Assembly: GCA_944363595.1 (NCBI GenBank)
Contig: CALVUN010000006.1
Span: 1-47,701, forward strand
Direction of reading: 5' to 3'
DNA: 47,701 nucleotides
DNA from: an uncultured Bacilli bacterium
GTDB taxonomy: Bacteria > Bacillota_I > Bacilli_A > RF39 > UBA660
The notes beneath the pieces are model-generated. The model was not told where the DNA came from and made no database searches. It worked only from the letters and a program-made list of their open reading frames with translations. The position numbers and the translations under genes were made by a program. Shown one piece after another: positions 35,384 to 44,538 of this stretch (positions within the stretch are counted from its first letter, which is position 1; the number at the start of each line of letters is the position of its first letter).

Positions 35384-35965
35384 ATGAACTTAGTTCCAAC
35401 AATAATTGAAAAATCCCATAGTGGAGAAAGAGCCTATGACATATATTCAAGACTCTTAAAAGACCGTATTATCATTTTAAATGGCGAAATAGATGATAAC
35501 AGTGCCAATATCATCGTTGCCCAATTATTATACTTAGATAGTCTAAATAATGACGACATAAGCCTATATATCAATTCACCAGGAGGAAGTATAACTGCTG
35601 GTATGGCTATCTATGACACCATGAATTTCATTAAAAGTGACGTATCGACAATATGTATTGGAATTGCCGCATCAATGGCCGCCTTCCTATTAGCAAGTGG
35701 AAGTAAAAACAAACGTTATAGTTTACCAAATTCCGAAATAATGATTCATCAACCACTAGGAGGAGCTAAAGGACAGGCAACTGAAATACAAATAGCGGCA
35801 GAAAGAATAATAAAATTAAAAAATAAATTAAATCGTATCCTATCCGAAAAAACCAAACAACCTCTAAATAAAATTAGTGATGATACTGAACGAGATAAAT
35901 TTATGGATAGTAAAGAAGCTCTTGAATACGGTTTAATAGATAAAATAATAACAAATAAAGAATAA
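35384..35965 (+). CDS. clpP: ATP-dependent Clp protease proteolytic subunit
   Basis: This serine protease of about 193 residues forms the Clp barrel. The start is ATG 35384 ([10 protein letters not shown]) after AGGTGAT; a GTG nine bases earlier is weaker. The catalytic Ser is in [14 protein letters not shown], His in MIHQPLGG, and Asp in the [11 protein letters not shown] region. Length is normal. No ClpC/ClpX is in the window; a single-module Clp ATPase lies at 25647-26561. Confidence 0.95.
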   Translation: MNLVPTIIEKSHSGERAYDIYSRLLKDRIIILNGEIDDNSANIIVAQLLYLDSLNNDDISLYINSPGGSITAGMAIYDTMNFIKSDVSTICIGIAASMAAFLLASGSKNKRYSLPNSEIMIHQPLGGAKGQATEIQIAAERIIKLKNKLNRILSEKTKQPLNKISDDTERDKFMDSKEALEYGLIDKIITNKE

Positions 35966-35995
35966 AAAACATATTCATTTTACGAATATGTTTTT
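35965..35995. terminator. Bidirectional terminator between clpP and the surface-protein pair
   Basis: A 12-bp stem AAAAACATATTC (35965-35976) / GAATATGTTTTT (35984-35995) with T-runs both ways. Confidence 0.85.
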
Positions 35996-35999
35996 CTAA

Positions 36000-37085
36000 T
36001 TACATTTCTTTATTCTTTTTATAATACTTATTAAAGTAATATACAGAATATCCTAAAGCACCAGCTCCAATAGCCCATACTATATAAATAGGAATATCAG
36101 AAGTCGTAGGGTTCTCTTTAATCTCTTCTTCGGCAGGTGTTGACACTAATCTATAATAACAATTAGATTTACCATCAGCACCATTAATCGTAACACTAGT
36201 ATTAGCATTACTAACTAATCTATAACTACCAATAGAGGCAGGACAAGCAATACTATAAGTCTTACCATCTTCATAATTGCTACCAATAAGCTTAGAACCT
36301 TGAATAGTCTCACCAGTATCTTGATCGTAATAATATTGTGTTATAGAAAATAATGGAACCTCTTCATCAGGAACAGTATAAGTTAAATAATATAAAGCAG
36401 GAGCAAATGCCCAATCAGCAGTAACATCATCATTAGTAGTAGCAGTTAGTGGAGTTTGCCATGCATCAATATTTGGTGTACTACTATCAGCATATCTTTG
36501 AATAGTAACACTTATTAATTTAGCACTACGATCAATATCAACTGTTGTTGAATCATCCACTTCAGGAAGAACTGAAGCATTAACTAAACCACTCAAACTA
36601 GCATTTGAAACATCTAATTGATCAGCTATTTCAAAATATCTTCCATTAGCAGTCCAACCACCATGTAATTGATAATGATAATTAGGATCATTATCAGGTG
36701 TATACACTCCTCTACCTTCAGTAGAAGTTAATGCTTTATAAGCTCCCTGATACATAGACCAAAATTTTCTAATATCCCATTCAGTAGTAGAATGACCACT
36801 ATCATCACCACCATTGACAAGTTCAACCCATCCTTGACCAGTAATAGTAGCATTACCAGGAATATCATAAGAGAAATCATTAGTAGTATGTGGATCATCA
36901 ACTATATACTCTATAAGTTTCTCCTGATTTATATCTTCTGTTATTGTAAATGCATCACTAAAAAAATAAAAATTAGTATATGTCTCTGCTGCTTTTACAT
37001 TATCAATTTTAACCATAAATGGCACAACCATTGCCAAAGTAGATAATAAAAGAACACTTGCCTTCTTACCTATATTCTTCTTCAT
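36000..37085 (-). CDS. Secreted surface protein A of a tandem pair, sorting signal NPTTSD
   Basis: This protein of about 361 residues starts at ATG 37085 (MKKNIGKKASVLL) preceded by AAAGGAAGG. After the signal peptide (ending near VKAAETYTN), the body shares TNFYFFSD, EWDIRKFWSMYQ, VNASVLPE and PALYYLTYTV with the gene at 37202. A MucBP-like unit follows (YYYDQDTGETIQGSKLIGSNYEDGKTYSIACP). The C-terminus is NPTTSD, a hydrophobic helix and YYKKNKEM. It is likely anchored by sortase or held by its helix, and probably interacts with host or diet glycans (inference). Confidence 0.8.
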   Translation of the reverse strand: MKKNIGKKASVLLLSTLAMVVPFMVKIDNVKAAETYTNFYFFSDAFTITEDINQEKLIEYIVDDPHTTNDFSYDIPGNATITGQGWVELVNGGDDSGHSTTEWDIRKFWSMYQGAYKALTSTEGRGVYTPDNDPNYHYQLHGGWTANGRYFEIADQLDVSNASLSGLVNASVLPEVDDSTTVDIDRSAKLISVTIQRYADSSTPNIDAWQTPLTATTNDDVTADWAFAPALYYLTYTVPDEEVPLFSITQYYYDQDTGETIQGSKLIGSNYEDGKTYSIACPASIGSYRLVSNANTSVTINGADGKSNCYYRLVSTPAEEEIKENPTTSDIPIYIVWAIGAGALGYSVYYFNKYYKKNKEM

Positions 37086-37201
37086 TTTTTCCTTCCTTTC
37101 CAGTACTCTGTACCCTTCTACTATATTCATAATATCACAACAATAAAAAAAATGCAATACAATTTGCATTTCTTTTTTAAATAATTTTTCACTTTCTAAA
37201 A

Positions 37202-38272
37202 TTAACTTCTTTTAGGTTTCTTAACAAATTTAACTAAATAGTAAATTGCAAAGATAAACGCACCAACACCAACTATAACGACAATACTCATAGGTAAATC
37301 CCATGTTTGAGGATTACTTACATTAGTCGTAGGATTAGATGGCGTTGTAGGAGTATTATCAGTAGGCACAATAGTAGGTAATTTATAAATACAATCAACA
37401 TCAACATCGCTACCATCAATTACTCCAGAAGCATTAGAACTTGTCTTACTTAAAGTATAGTTTTTACCATTAACACTTAATGACGTAGGACAAACAACAT
37501 TATAAGAAGATCCATCTCTTAAATTAGTAAAAAGTCCCATTACAGAATCTTGAATCTTATTACCATCTTCATCCTTAAAGTGTTCATTAACTTGATAAGT
37601 ATTTTCATTCTCTTCACATACTTCATATTGAATATAATATAAAGCAGGCATTACATAAGAAGTATTACCATTATCAAATGATAAAGGTTCACTTCCAACA
37701 TCATCACCATCTTCCGTATAAGTTCTACTAACACTACCTATTAAACCATTAGGATTAGTATCAACAGTACCAAAACTTATATAAGCAGTAGTACTAGTAG
37801 GTAAAACAGAAGCATTAACTAATTGATAATTAGTAAAACCAGTAATAATTACATGATTATTACTTTCAGGTTGTCCCTCTAAATACCAAGCATCATGACC
37901 TACAAAATAAACATCACCATCATTATAATAACCATCACTATCAGCTTGTAATTCCTTAAAATGAGACCAGAAATTACTTAAAGACCATTCAGAAGTATTC
38001 ATAGAAGAACCACTTCTAGTCAAACTAACTTGATCTTGACTAATAATTCTAGCATCTTCTGGAATAATACTAGCAAATTCTCTTGAAGTATGATTACGAG
38101 TATTACCAACCATTACCTTTTCATAATTATCAACACTAGCAATATCACTGAAGAAATAATAATTAGTATATGTTTTACAACTATCAGAAGCTTCAACCTT
38201 ACTATCATTAAAGATAAATGGTAAACTTAACAATAGTGAAAATAAAACAAGTCCAACAATTTTCTTTTTCAT
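37202..38272 (-). CDS. Secreted surface protein B of a tandem pair, sorting signal NPQTWD
   Basis: This 356-residue paralogue of the preceding entry has signal peptide MKKKIVGLVLFSLLLSLPFIF, then KTYTNYYFFSD, EWSLSNFWSHFKEL, VNASVLPT and PALYYIQYEV. A MucBP-like unit follows (EHFKDEDGNKIQDSVMGLFTNLRDGSSYNVVCP). It then has a Thr/Pro/Asn linker and NPQTWDLPMSIVVIVGVGAF with a KKPKRS tail. It lies upstream of protein A on the same strand with a 116-bp gap. Confidence 0.8.
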   Translation of the reverse strand: MKKKIVGLVLFSLLLSLPFIFNDSKVEASDSCKTYTNYYFFSDIASVDNYEKVMVGNTRNHTSREFASIIPEDARIISQDQVSLTRSGSSMNTSEWSLSNFWSHFKELQADSDGYYNDGDVYFVGHDAWYLEGQPESNNHVIITGFTNYQLVNASVLPTSTTAYISFGTVDTNPNGLIGSVSRTYTEDGDDVGSEPLSFDNGNTSYVMPALYYIQYEVCEENENTYQVNEHFKDEDGNKIQDSVMGLFTNLRDGSSYNVVCPTSLSVNGKNYTLSKTSSNASGVIDGSDVDVDCIYKLPTIVPTDNTPTTPSNPTTNVSNPQTWDLPMSIVVIVGVGAFIFAIYYLVKFVKKPKRS

Positions 38273-38342
38273 ATAAAACCCTCCCTTTCAAGATGCCATT
38301 ATAATATCACAAAATACAAACATTTGCAAGTATTTTTTAAAA

Positions 38343-38370
38343 TATCCAAAAAAAAGAACCAAAGTCCTTT
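38343..38370 (-). terminator. Terminator of the gat-aspS operon
   Basis: AAAGGAC/GTTCTTT stem (38353-38370, one G-T pair) is followed by an 8-base T-run on the minus strand and overlaps the aspS stop. Confidence 0.65.
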
Positions 38371-40112
38371 TATCTAATCTTTATATGAAGTTCTCTTAAT
38401 TGTTGTTCTGTTAATTCAGATGGACATCCCATCATACTATCGATCCCATTAGGGGCAATAGGAAATGCTTGTACTTCTCTTAAATTAGGTTCATCTTTAA
38501 GTAACATAATAATTCTATCAATACCAGGAGCCATTCCTGCATGAGGAGGTGCTCCATATTGAAAGGCTGTATATAAAGATCTAAATCTCGTCTTAACATC
38601 ATCTTCTGTATAACCCGCTAAAGAGAAAGCTTTCTTCATAATTTCAATATCATGATTACGTACAGCACCACTAGCCATTTCATTACCATTACATACAAAA
38701 TCATATTGAATCGCCGTAATTTCCTCTAAATTAGGATTATTAAGCCCTTCCATACCACCCTTAGGCATATTAAACGGATTATGCGTAAAAACATATCCAC
38801 CCATATCCTCATCATATTCATACATAGGAAAATCAGTAATAATACAAAATTCATATCTATTCTTATCAATAAGACCCATCTTATTACCCAAATAAGTTCT
38901 AATCATACCAGCATTTTTAGCACACTTATTACTATCCTTATCAGCAATAAAGAAAATAACACTATTATTTTTAACATCGCACTTATCAATAAGAACCTTT
39001 CGATCATCATCTGTTAAAAACTTATCAATAGGTCCCTTAAAAGAACCATCATCTAACATCGATAAATATCCAATACCGGGCATACCAATACTCTTAGCAT
39101 AATCAACAATATCATTAAACCAAGAATTAGAATTACTAGCAATACCATCTACCGTAATAGATCTAACTGTAACACCTCTAAAAGGCTTAAAATCACTATT
39201 AACAAAAACTTCACTAATATCTCTAATAACTAAAGGATTACGCAAATCAGGCTTATCAGTACCATATAATAACATAGAATCTTTATAAGTAATTCTTTTA
39301 AAAGGATAAGGGCTCACTTCCCTATCACTAAATTCCTTAAAAATATTATAAAAAATCTTTTCACCAACTGCAAAAACATCCTCTTCATTAGCAAAAGCCA
39401 TCTCAAAATCAAGTTGATAAAACTCTAAACTACGATCAGCTCTCGTATCCTCATCTCTAAAACAAGGAGCAATCTGATAATACTTATCAAATCCACTTGT
39501 CATAAGTAATTGTTTAAAAATCTGTGGTGCCTGAGGTAAAGCATAAAACTTACCATGATATTTTCTTGATGGAATAACAAAATCCCTAGCACCTTCAGGA
39601 GAAGATACCGTAATAATAGGGGTCTGTACTTCCGTAAAGCCCATTTCATCCATCATATTACGCATATATTTAAGTACTTTACTTCTAAGTACAATATTAT
39701 CATGTACCTTCTTATTTCTTAAATCAAGATAACGATATTTAAGACGAATATCCTCACTAACCTCATGTGAAGTCTTAACTTCAAAAGGAAGAACATTTAA
39801 AGCTTTACTTAAAACTTCAAGTTCACTTACAAGTATCTCTATTGTTCCCGTATCAATATTAGGATTATAATCATCTTCATCCCTTTTTCTAACTTTACCT
39901 ATAACTTTCAATACTGATTCTTTTGTCAAATGTAAAAACAAAGAAGAATCATTGCTAACAAGTTGTACTGTTCCTGTTTCATCTCTTAAATCAACAAAAA
40001 TAACTCCTCCATGATCACGAATATTCTCAACCCAACCAGATACCTTAATATCCTTACCAATATCCTTTTCACTAACTTTACCACAATAATTAGTTCTATA
40101 AAGATTATTCAT
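38370..40112 (-). CDS. aspS: Aspartyl-tRNA synthetase
   Basis: This 580-residue class II synthetase has an OB-fold anticodon domain (VSGWVENIRDHGGVIFVDLRDETG), motif 2 FRDEDTRADRSLEFYQLDFEMAF, the bacterial GAD insert, and motif 3 GAPPHAGMAPGIDRIIMLL. It charges tRNA-Asp and, because it sits behind gatCAB with a T-box, probably also mischarges tRNA-Asn. GGAGAGG precedes ATG 40112, 14 bp after gatB. Confidence 0.96.
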   Translation of the reverse strand: MNNLYRTNYCGKVSEKDIGKDIKVSGWVENIRDHGGVIFVDLRDETGTVQLVSNDSSLFLHLTKESVLKVIGKVRKRDEDDYNPNIDTGTIEILVSELEVLSKALNVLPFEVKTSHEVSEDIRLKYRYLDLRNKKVHDNIVLRSKVLKYMRNMMDEMGFTEVQTPIITVSSPEGARDFVIPSRKYHGKFYALPQAPQIFKQLLMTSGFDKYYQIAPCFRDEDTRADRSLEFYQLDFEMAFANEEDVFAVGEKIFYNIFKEFSDREVSPYPFKRITYKDSMLLYGTDKPDLRNPLVIRDISEVFVNSDFKPFRGVTVRSITVDGIASNSNSWFNDIVDYAKSIGMPGIGYLSMLDDGSFKGPIDKFLTDDDRKVLIDKCDVKNNSVIFFIADKDSNKCAKNAGMIRTYLGNKMGLIDKNRYEFCIITDFPMYEYDEDMGGYVFTHNPFNMPKGGMEGLNNPNLEEITAIQYDFVCNGNEMASGAVRNHDIEIMKKAFSLAGYTEDDVKTRFRSLYTAFQYGAPPHAGMAPGIDRIIMLLKDEPNLREVQAFPIAPNGIDSMMGCPSELTEQQLRELHIKIR

Positions 40113-40126
40113 ACCATTATCCTCTC

Positions 40127-41548
40127 CTATCTCTTATCCAATTCTTCTCTAAGTATCCTAGCGGTAGTACTAGGATTAGCTCTACCCTTTGTCTTCTTCA
40201 TAACCTGACCAACAAAATAATCAAAAACTTTCTTACCAGCTTTATAATCACCAATTAAATGACTATTCTCATCAATTACTTCTAAAACAATTACTCTAAT
40301 CTCACTATCATCACCAATTTGACTAATACCTAATTCATCGACCAACTTAACAGGATCCTTTTCTTCTTCTAAAGCCTTATATAAAACCTCTTTAGCCTGT
40401 TTAATAGATATCTTACCAGCATCCAATACCTTAATAAGTTCCATAAGCATTTTAGGAGTCAAATAAATCTTATCAATACCAATTTCAAACTTATTCAAAT
40501 GACCCATAATAATACTTACAATCCAATTAGCTAAAGTCTTAGGATTACCCCCCTCTTTAATACCATCTTCAAAATATTCCGCAATAGCCTTATCCTTAAC
40601 AAGTGTCGTCGCATCTTTTCTAGAAATACCATACTCATTCATATAAAGATTAATTCTCTCATACTGTAACATAGGAATTTCCCTTTTAATTTCCTCTAAC
40701 CACTCACTAGTAACTTTAACTGGAGGAATATTAGGCTCAACAAAATACTTATAATCGATCGCATCAACTTTTTGTCTCATCGAATAAGTCTTCTTATCCT
40801 CATCATCATATCTTCTTGTCTCTTGAATAACTTTACCACCAGATTCAAGTATCTCTGTCTGTCTCTTAATCTCATATTCAATAGCCTCTTTAACATTATT
40901 AAAAGAGTTAATATTTTTCATTTCAACCTTAGTACCAAGTTCCTTAGCATCTTCTTTCATTAAAGATATATTAACATCACATCTCATCTGTCCCTTATCA
41001 CTTCTAGCTTCACTAGTATCACAGTATAAAAACATACTTCTAAGTGTTTCCAAAAAAGCAATAGCCTCTTTCGCGGAATTCAAACAAGGCTCCGTAACAG
41101 TCTCCAAAAGAGGAATACCACTACGATTATAATCGATCAAAGAATAATTACCAAAATGATCCAAACTAGCTGTATCCTCTTCCAAATGCGTATCATGAAT
41201 CAAAACTTTCTTATCAACTCCATCTACATTAATCATAACATAACCATTAATTCCAACAGGCTTATGCATCTGTGTAATTTGATAACCCTTAGGTAAATCA
41301 GGATAAAAATAATTCTTTCTATCAAAAGTAATAATATCAGGTGTTTCACAGTTCAAAGCTAAAGCCATTTTTAAAGCTTTCTTAACAGCTTCCTTATTAA
41401 CAACAGGAAGAATACCAGGAAAACCTAAATCAACGGTAGCAACATTACTATTAGGTAAACTAGAATACTCATTTCTAGAACCAGAAAAATTCTTACTTAC
41501 TGTCTTAAGTTCACAATGCACTTCCAAACCAATAACAACTTTATACAT
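40127..41548 (-). CDS. gatB: Aspartyl/glutamyl-tRNA amidotransferase subunit B
   Basis: This protein of about 473 residues has the opening YKVVIGLEVHCELKT, the HDTHLEEDTASL region, RSGIPLLETVTEP and the YqeY-like C-terminus (QVMKKTKGRANPSTTARILREEL). It is the kinase-like and tRNA-binding subunit of GatCAB. ATG 41548 overlaps the gatA stop by 8 nt. Confidence 0.95.
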   Translation of the reverse strand: MYKVVIGLEVHCELKTVSKNFSGSRNEYSSLPNSNVATVDLGFPGILPVVNKEAVKKALKMALALNCETPDIITFDRKNYFYPDLPKGYQITQMHKPVGINGYVMINVDGVDKKVLIHDTHLEEDTASLDHFGNYSLIDYNRSGIPLLETVTEPCLNSAKEAIAFLETLRSMFLYCDTSEARSDKGQMRCDVNISLMKEDAKELGTKVEMKNINSFNNVKEAIEYEIKRQTEILESGGKVIQETRRYDDEDKKTYSMRQKVDAIDYKYFVEPNIPPVKVTSEWLEEIKREIPMLQYERINLYMNEYGISRKDATTLVKDKAIAEYFEDGIKEGGNPKTLANWIVSIIMGHLNKFEIGIDKIYLTPKMLMELIKVLDAGKISIKQAKEVLYKALEEEKDPVKLVDELGISQIGDDSEIRVIVLEVIDENSHLIGDYKAGKKVFDYFVGQVMKKTKGRANPSTTARILREELDKR

Positions 41549-43007
41549 CCTTTTCACCTACCTTAGCCACAATATTCTTATATCCCATCACACTTTCAAT
41601 CTTATTAGCCATATTCAAAACAACATCATCTTCCATTACTCTACCAGTAATATTAATACTAATAGGCATATCATTAACAAAACCACTAGGTAAAGAAATA
41701 CTAGGAAAGCCACCAAAATTACCAATAGCCAAATGATTTTCCAATATCAAATACCTATCAGATAACTGATCACTCTTAGTACCAAATAAAGGAGCAATAC
41801 CACCAGAAGAAGGCATAATAAGACCATCATATTCCTTAAATAAATCATTCATCTTATTAACAATCAATCTTCTAACTCTACCAGCATTCAAAAACAACTT
41901 CTCTTGATTTTCCTTTTGTAAAATATAACTACCCAAGATAAATCTTCTTTTAATAAGTTCCGAAAAACCCTGTGTTCTAGCATTAAACATAATATCATTA
42001 ATTGAACTACCTTCCGCTCTTGGACCAAACAAAATACCTGTTAAATTAGCATTATTAGAAGTAGCTTCAGCACAAGAAATAGTCATATAAGCAGGATAAA
42101 TAGCATTAAGAAGTTCTTTATCAAAAGAAACACCCTCTACTACAATACCTAAACTACGAATTTTATCCAAATTCTCATGAAATTTCTTTAAAGTTTCCAA
42201 TAATTCATCATCATTACTATCCTTATAATTTTCAATATCACAAGCTTCTTTTATATAAAATAACTTTCTTCCCTTAACATCATTATCAATTAAAGAAGCA
42301 TATACCTTACCATCATCTTCTAAACTAGTCATATCCTTCTCATCCTGTCCCTTTAAAACATCCGTAACATATGCTGCATCCCTTACACATCTAGTAAAAC
42401 AGCCAACATGATCCAAAGATGATGCAAAAGCAAATAAACCATATCTAGAAATACGACCATAAGTAGGTTTAAATCCCACAACGCCACCAAAAGCCGCAGG
42501 TTTTCTAATAGAATCACCCGTATCACTACCAATTGCAAAAGGCACAATACCAAGAGCAACAGCACAAGCACTACCAGCAGAACTACCCCCTATTAATCTA
42601 TCTTTATTCCAAGGATTTCTAACAACTCCCGTATGCCCAGTAGTACCAGTACCTCCCATTGCAAGTTCATCAAGTACTGTTTTTCCCATCAAAACAGCAC
42701 CACTTTCCTTTAATTTAGTATAAACAGTAGAATCAAATACAGGTACATAATCCTTTAAAATATTTGAAGATGCCGTCGTAAGAATACCCTTAGTAGAAAA
42801 ATTATCCTTTAAAGCATAAGGAATTCCCCTTAAAATACTCTTACCATCACTTTCCTCTTTCTTATCCATAATAGTAACAAAAGCATTATATTCATCCTGA
42901 TATTTATGAGCCATATCTAAAGAAGCATCAAATAAATCCTGACTACTAACCTCATTACTATCAAGTTTTTCTCTAATATCATCAATATTAAGTTTTAAAA
43001 TATCCAT
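41541..43007 (-). CDS. gatA: Aspartyl/glutamyl-tRNA amidotransferase subunit A
   Basis: This amidase of about 488 residues releases ammonia from Gln/Asn for amidation of Asp-tRNA-Asn or Glu-tRNA-Gln. It starts at ATG 43007 (MDILKLNIDD) after AGGTGGTGG. The catalytic Lys is in YALKDNF; the Ser pair is in GGSSAGSA and GSDTGDSIRKPAAF. The second motif has Asp where Gly is usual (TGDS rather than TGGS). I recall this variant from Mycoplasma-type enzymes, but cannot confirm it here. Confidence 0.95.
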   Translation of the reverse strand: MDILKLNIDDIREKLDSNEVSSQDLFDASLDMAHKYQDEYNAFVTIMDKKEESDGKSILRGIPYALKDNFSTKGILTTASSNILKDYVPVFDSTVYTKLKESGAVLMGKTVLDELAMGGTGTTGHTGVVRNPWNKDRLIGGSSAGSACAVALGIVPFAIGSDTGDSIRKPAAFGGVVGFKPTYGRISRYGLFAFASSLDHVGCFTRCVRDAAYVTDVLKGQDEKDMTSLEDDGKVYASLIDNDVKGRKLFYIKEACDIENYKDSNDDELLETLKKFHENLDKIRSLGIVVEGVSFDKELLNAIYPAYMTISCAEATSNNANLTGILFGPRAEGSSINDIMFNARTQGFSELIKRRFILGSYILQKENQEKLFLNAGRVRRLIVNKMNDLFKEYDGLIMPSSGGIAPLFGTKSDQLSDRYLILENHLAIGNFGGFPSISLPSGFVNDMPISINITGRVMEDDVVLNMANKIESVMGYKNIVAKVGEKDV

Positions 43008-43008
43008 C

Positions 43009-43299
43009 TTATTCCACCACCTTTGGTACTCTAACCTGATTTCTATCAACTTGCTTAGCATTAGCAAGAGCTTCTTCTGTTGTCAAAGTATTATTAATAA
43101 CATCCTCACGTAACTTAGCTTTATAAGTAACAAAAGGAAAAGTCATAGGTTCAACATCACTAATATTAGGAATCTTACCAATCAAATCCATTTGTTTTAA
43201 AATAACTTCAAACTCTTCTTGTAAAGTCTCATACTCACTATCTTCCATCCTAAACATAAGCTTAGAAGCATAATCCTCTAATTTCTCTTTACTAATCAT
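43009..43299 (-). CDS. gatC: Aspartyl/glutamyl-tRNA amidotransferase subunit C
   Basis: This 96-residue belt subunit that holds GatA to GatB begins MISKEKLEDYASKLMFRMEDSE and includes VEPMTFPF and LREDV. AAAGGAGG precedes ATG 43299. The stop is one base from the gatA start. Confidence 0.9.
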   Translation of the reverse strand: MISKEKLEDYASKLMFRMEDSEYETLQEEFEVILKQMDLIGKIPNISDVEPMTFPFVTYKAKLREDVINNTLTTEEALANAKQVDRNQVRVPKVVE

Positions 43300-43314
43300 C
43301 AATATTCCTCCTTT

Positions 43315-43556
43315 AAAATAAAAACAGTAACTCAAAATCCCCATAAAGGGACGAATTACTGTATATCCGCGGTACCACCCTATTTATTGTAAAAACAATC
43401 ACTCATAACCCATAACGTAGGTAACGCGGCTTAAACTACTATCATTTCATATAAGCAACTCCAAAGTGTTCTTCAAATAATCTTATTATCCTAGCTCTCA
43501 CCATACCTAGGTCGCTTTATAACAGTCATTATCCTACTCTCTTCTTCTCCGTCGAT
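43315..43556 (-). promoter_or_regulatory. T-box leader of the gat-aspS operon, Asn-type specifier
   Basis: The minus-strand leader contains the T-box sequence AGGGTGGTACCGCGG (plus 43367-43381), stem I parts AAAGCGACCTAGG and GGTGAGAGCTAGG, and a terminator. In the terminator, CAGTAA (43325-43330) pairs with TTACTG (43356-43361), followed by T's. Aligning with the glyQS leader places AAC (43470-43468) in the specifier position within GAAGAACAC, i.e. Asn. The same loop reads GAAC, overlapping a GAA (Glu) codon. Uncharged tRNA-Asn would allow read-through. Confidence 0.88.
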
Positions 43557-43562
43557 ATCAAG

Positions 43563-43591
43563 ATTATATATCAATTTAAAAAACAAGTCAA
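43563..43591 (-). promoter_or_regulatory. Promoter of the T-box/gat-aspS operon
   Basis: TTGACT (43586-43591) and TATAAT (43563-43568) with a 17-bp spacer on the minus strand, just ahead of the leader. Confidence 0.8.
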
Positions 43592-43747
43592 TACTTTTTC
43601 CCTATTATTATAAGCAAAAACAAGCAAAATATACAAGGTAATAATATTAACAATACTGGTAATAATATTAACATATAATTGTTCCATAACACAGAAAATT
43701 TTATAATTATGATATGCATAAAGCCATATATTCAAAGGAGTGATAAG

Positions 43748-44092
43748 ATGAGTATTGGTGAAAAAATCAAATATTTAAGAAAAGTAAAAGGAATATCTCA
43801 AGAAGAATTAGCACAAAAACTAAATATAAATCGTAACTTTCTATCTAGAATAGAAACCGAAAAATCAGAGCCAACTGCCACCATATTAAAACATATAGCA
43901 CAAATATTTAGTATAAGTATTGATTCCTTATTAGATATAAAAGAACAAGATATATCTATCGATGATAAAATAAAACAATTAACAAATAATATCAAATATC
44001 TACCAAATAAAGATTTAGACTTCTTAATAAGAATAACAACTATCATGAAAGAAGAATACGTAAAAAATAAAAATAATGGAACTGAGAAATAA
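43748..44092 (+). CDS. XRE-family HTH regulator
   Basis: This protein of about 114 residues starts at ATG 43748 (MSIGEKIKYLRKVKGISQEELAQKLNINRNFLSRIETEKSEPT) after AAAGGAGTGAT. It has one helix-turn-helix and a helical C-terminus. A terminator overlaps its stop. Its targets are unknown. Confidence 0.85.
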   Translation: MSIGEKIKYLRKVKGISQEELAQKLNINRNFLSRIETEKSEPTATILKHIAQIFSISIDSLLDIKEQDISIDDKIKQLTNNIKYLPNKDLDFLIRITTIMKEEYVKNKNNGTEK

Positions 44093-44108
44093 TATTTCTC
44101 ATTTTTTT
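44083..44108 (+). terminator. Terminator of the XRE gene
   Basis: TGAGAAA (44083-44089) / TTTCTCA (44095-44101) is followed by a seven-T run. Confidence 0.75.
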
Positions 44109-44120
44109 ATATACTATAAT

Positions 44121-44489
44121 ATGAATGAAGACCAAAAAGAAAAATTAAAACAAATAAATATAGATATTATTTTCTTTTTTCTTCTCATAGTAGTATCCAT
44201 AATATCATTTTATATCATTATTGAAAAGAAAAAAACAATATATAATATAAATAATCTAAATAAAAAACAACTAAATAAATTATTCAAATTCAATAGATAT
44301 CTAATTATCTTAATAGATCTATATTTTGTAATTAATGCCTACAAATCATTAATAAATTATATAAATAACGAAGAAGATATTGAGACCATAAAAGAACAAT
44401 TAATATTACTAATATCCAATACTATCTTATTACTAGGTTCTATACTATATATACCCCTAACTAATAGTGATTCCATAATAACAAGATAA
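44121..44489 (+). CDS. Small membrane protein of unknown function
   Basis: This protein of about 122 residues starts MNEDQKEKLKQINIDI and has three likely membrane segments (IIFFFLLIVVSIISFYII, YLIILIDLYFVINAY, LILLISNTILLLGSILYI). It has no recognised motif. The start is uncertain because no strong SD is visible and TATAAT lies immediately upstream. Confidence 0.5.
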   Translation: MNEDQKEKLKQINIDIIFFFLLIVVSIISFYIIIEKKKTIYNINNLNKKQLNKLFKFNRYLIILIDLYFVINAYKSLINYINNEEDIETIKEQLILLISNTILLLGSILYIPLTNSDSIITR

Positions 44490-44538
44490 TATTTTACTTA
44501 TTAAAATATAAATGATATAATTACAAAGAGGTGCAAAA

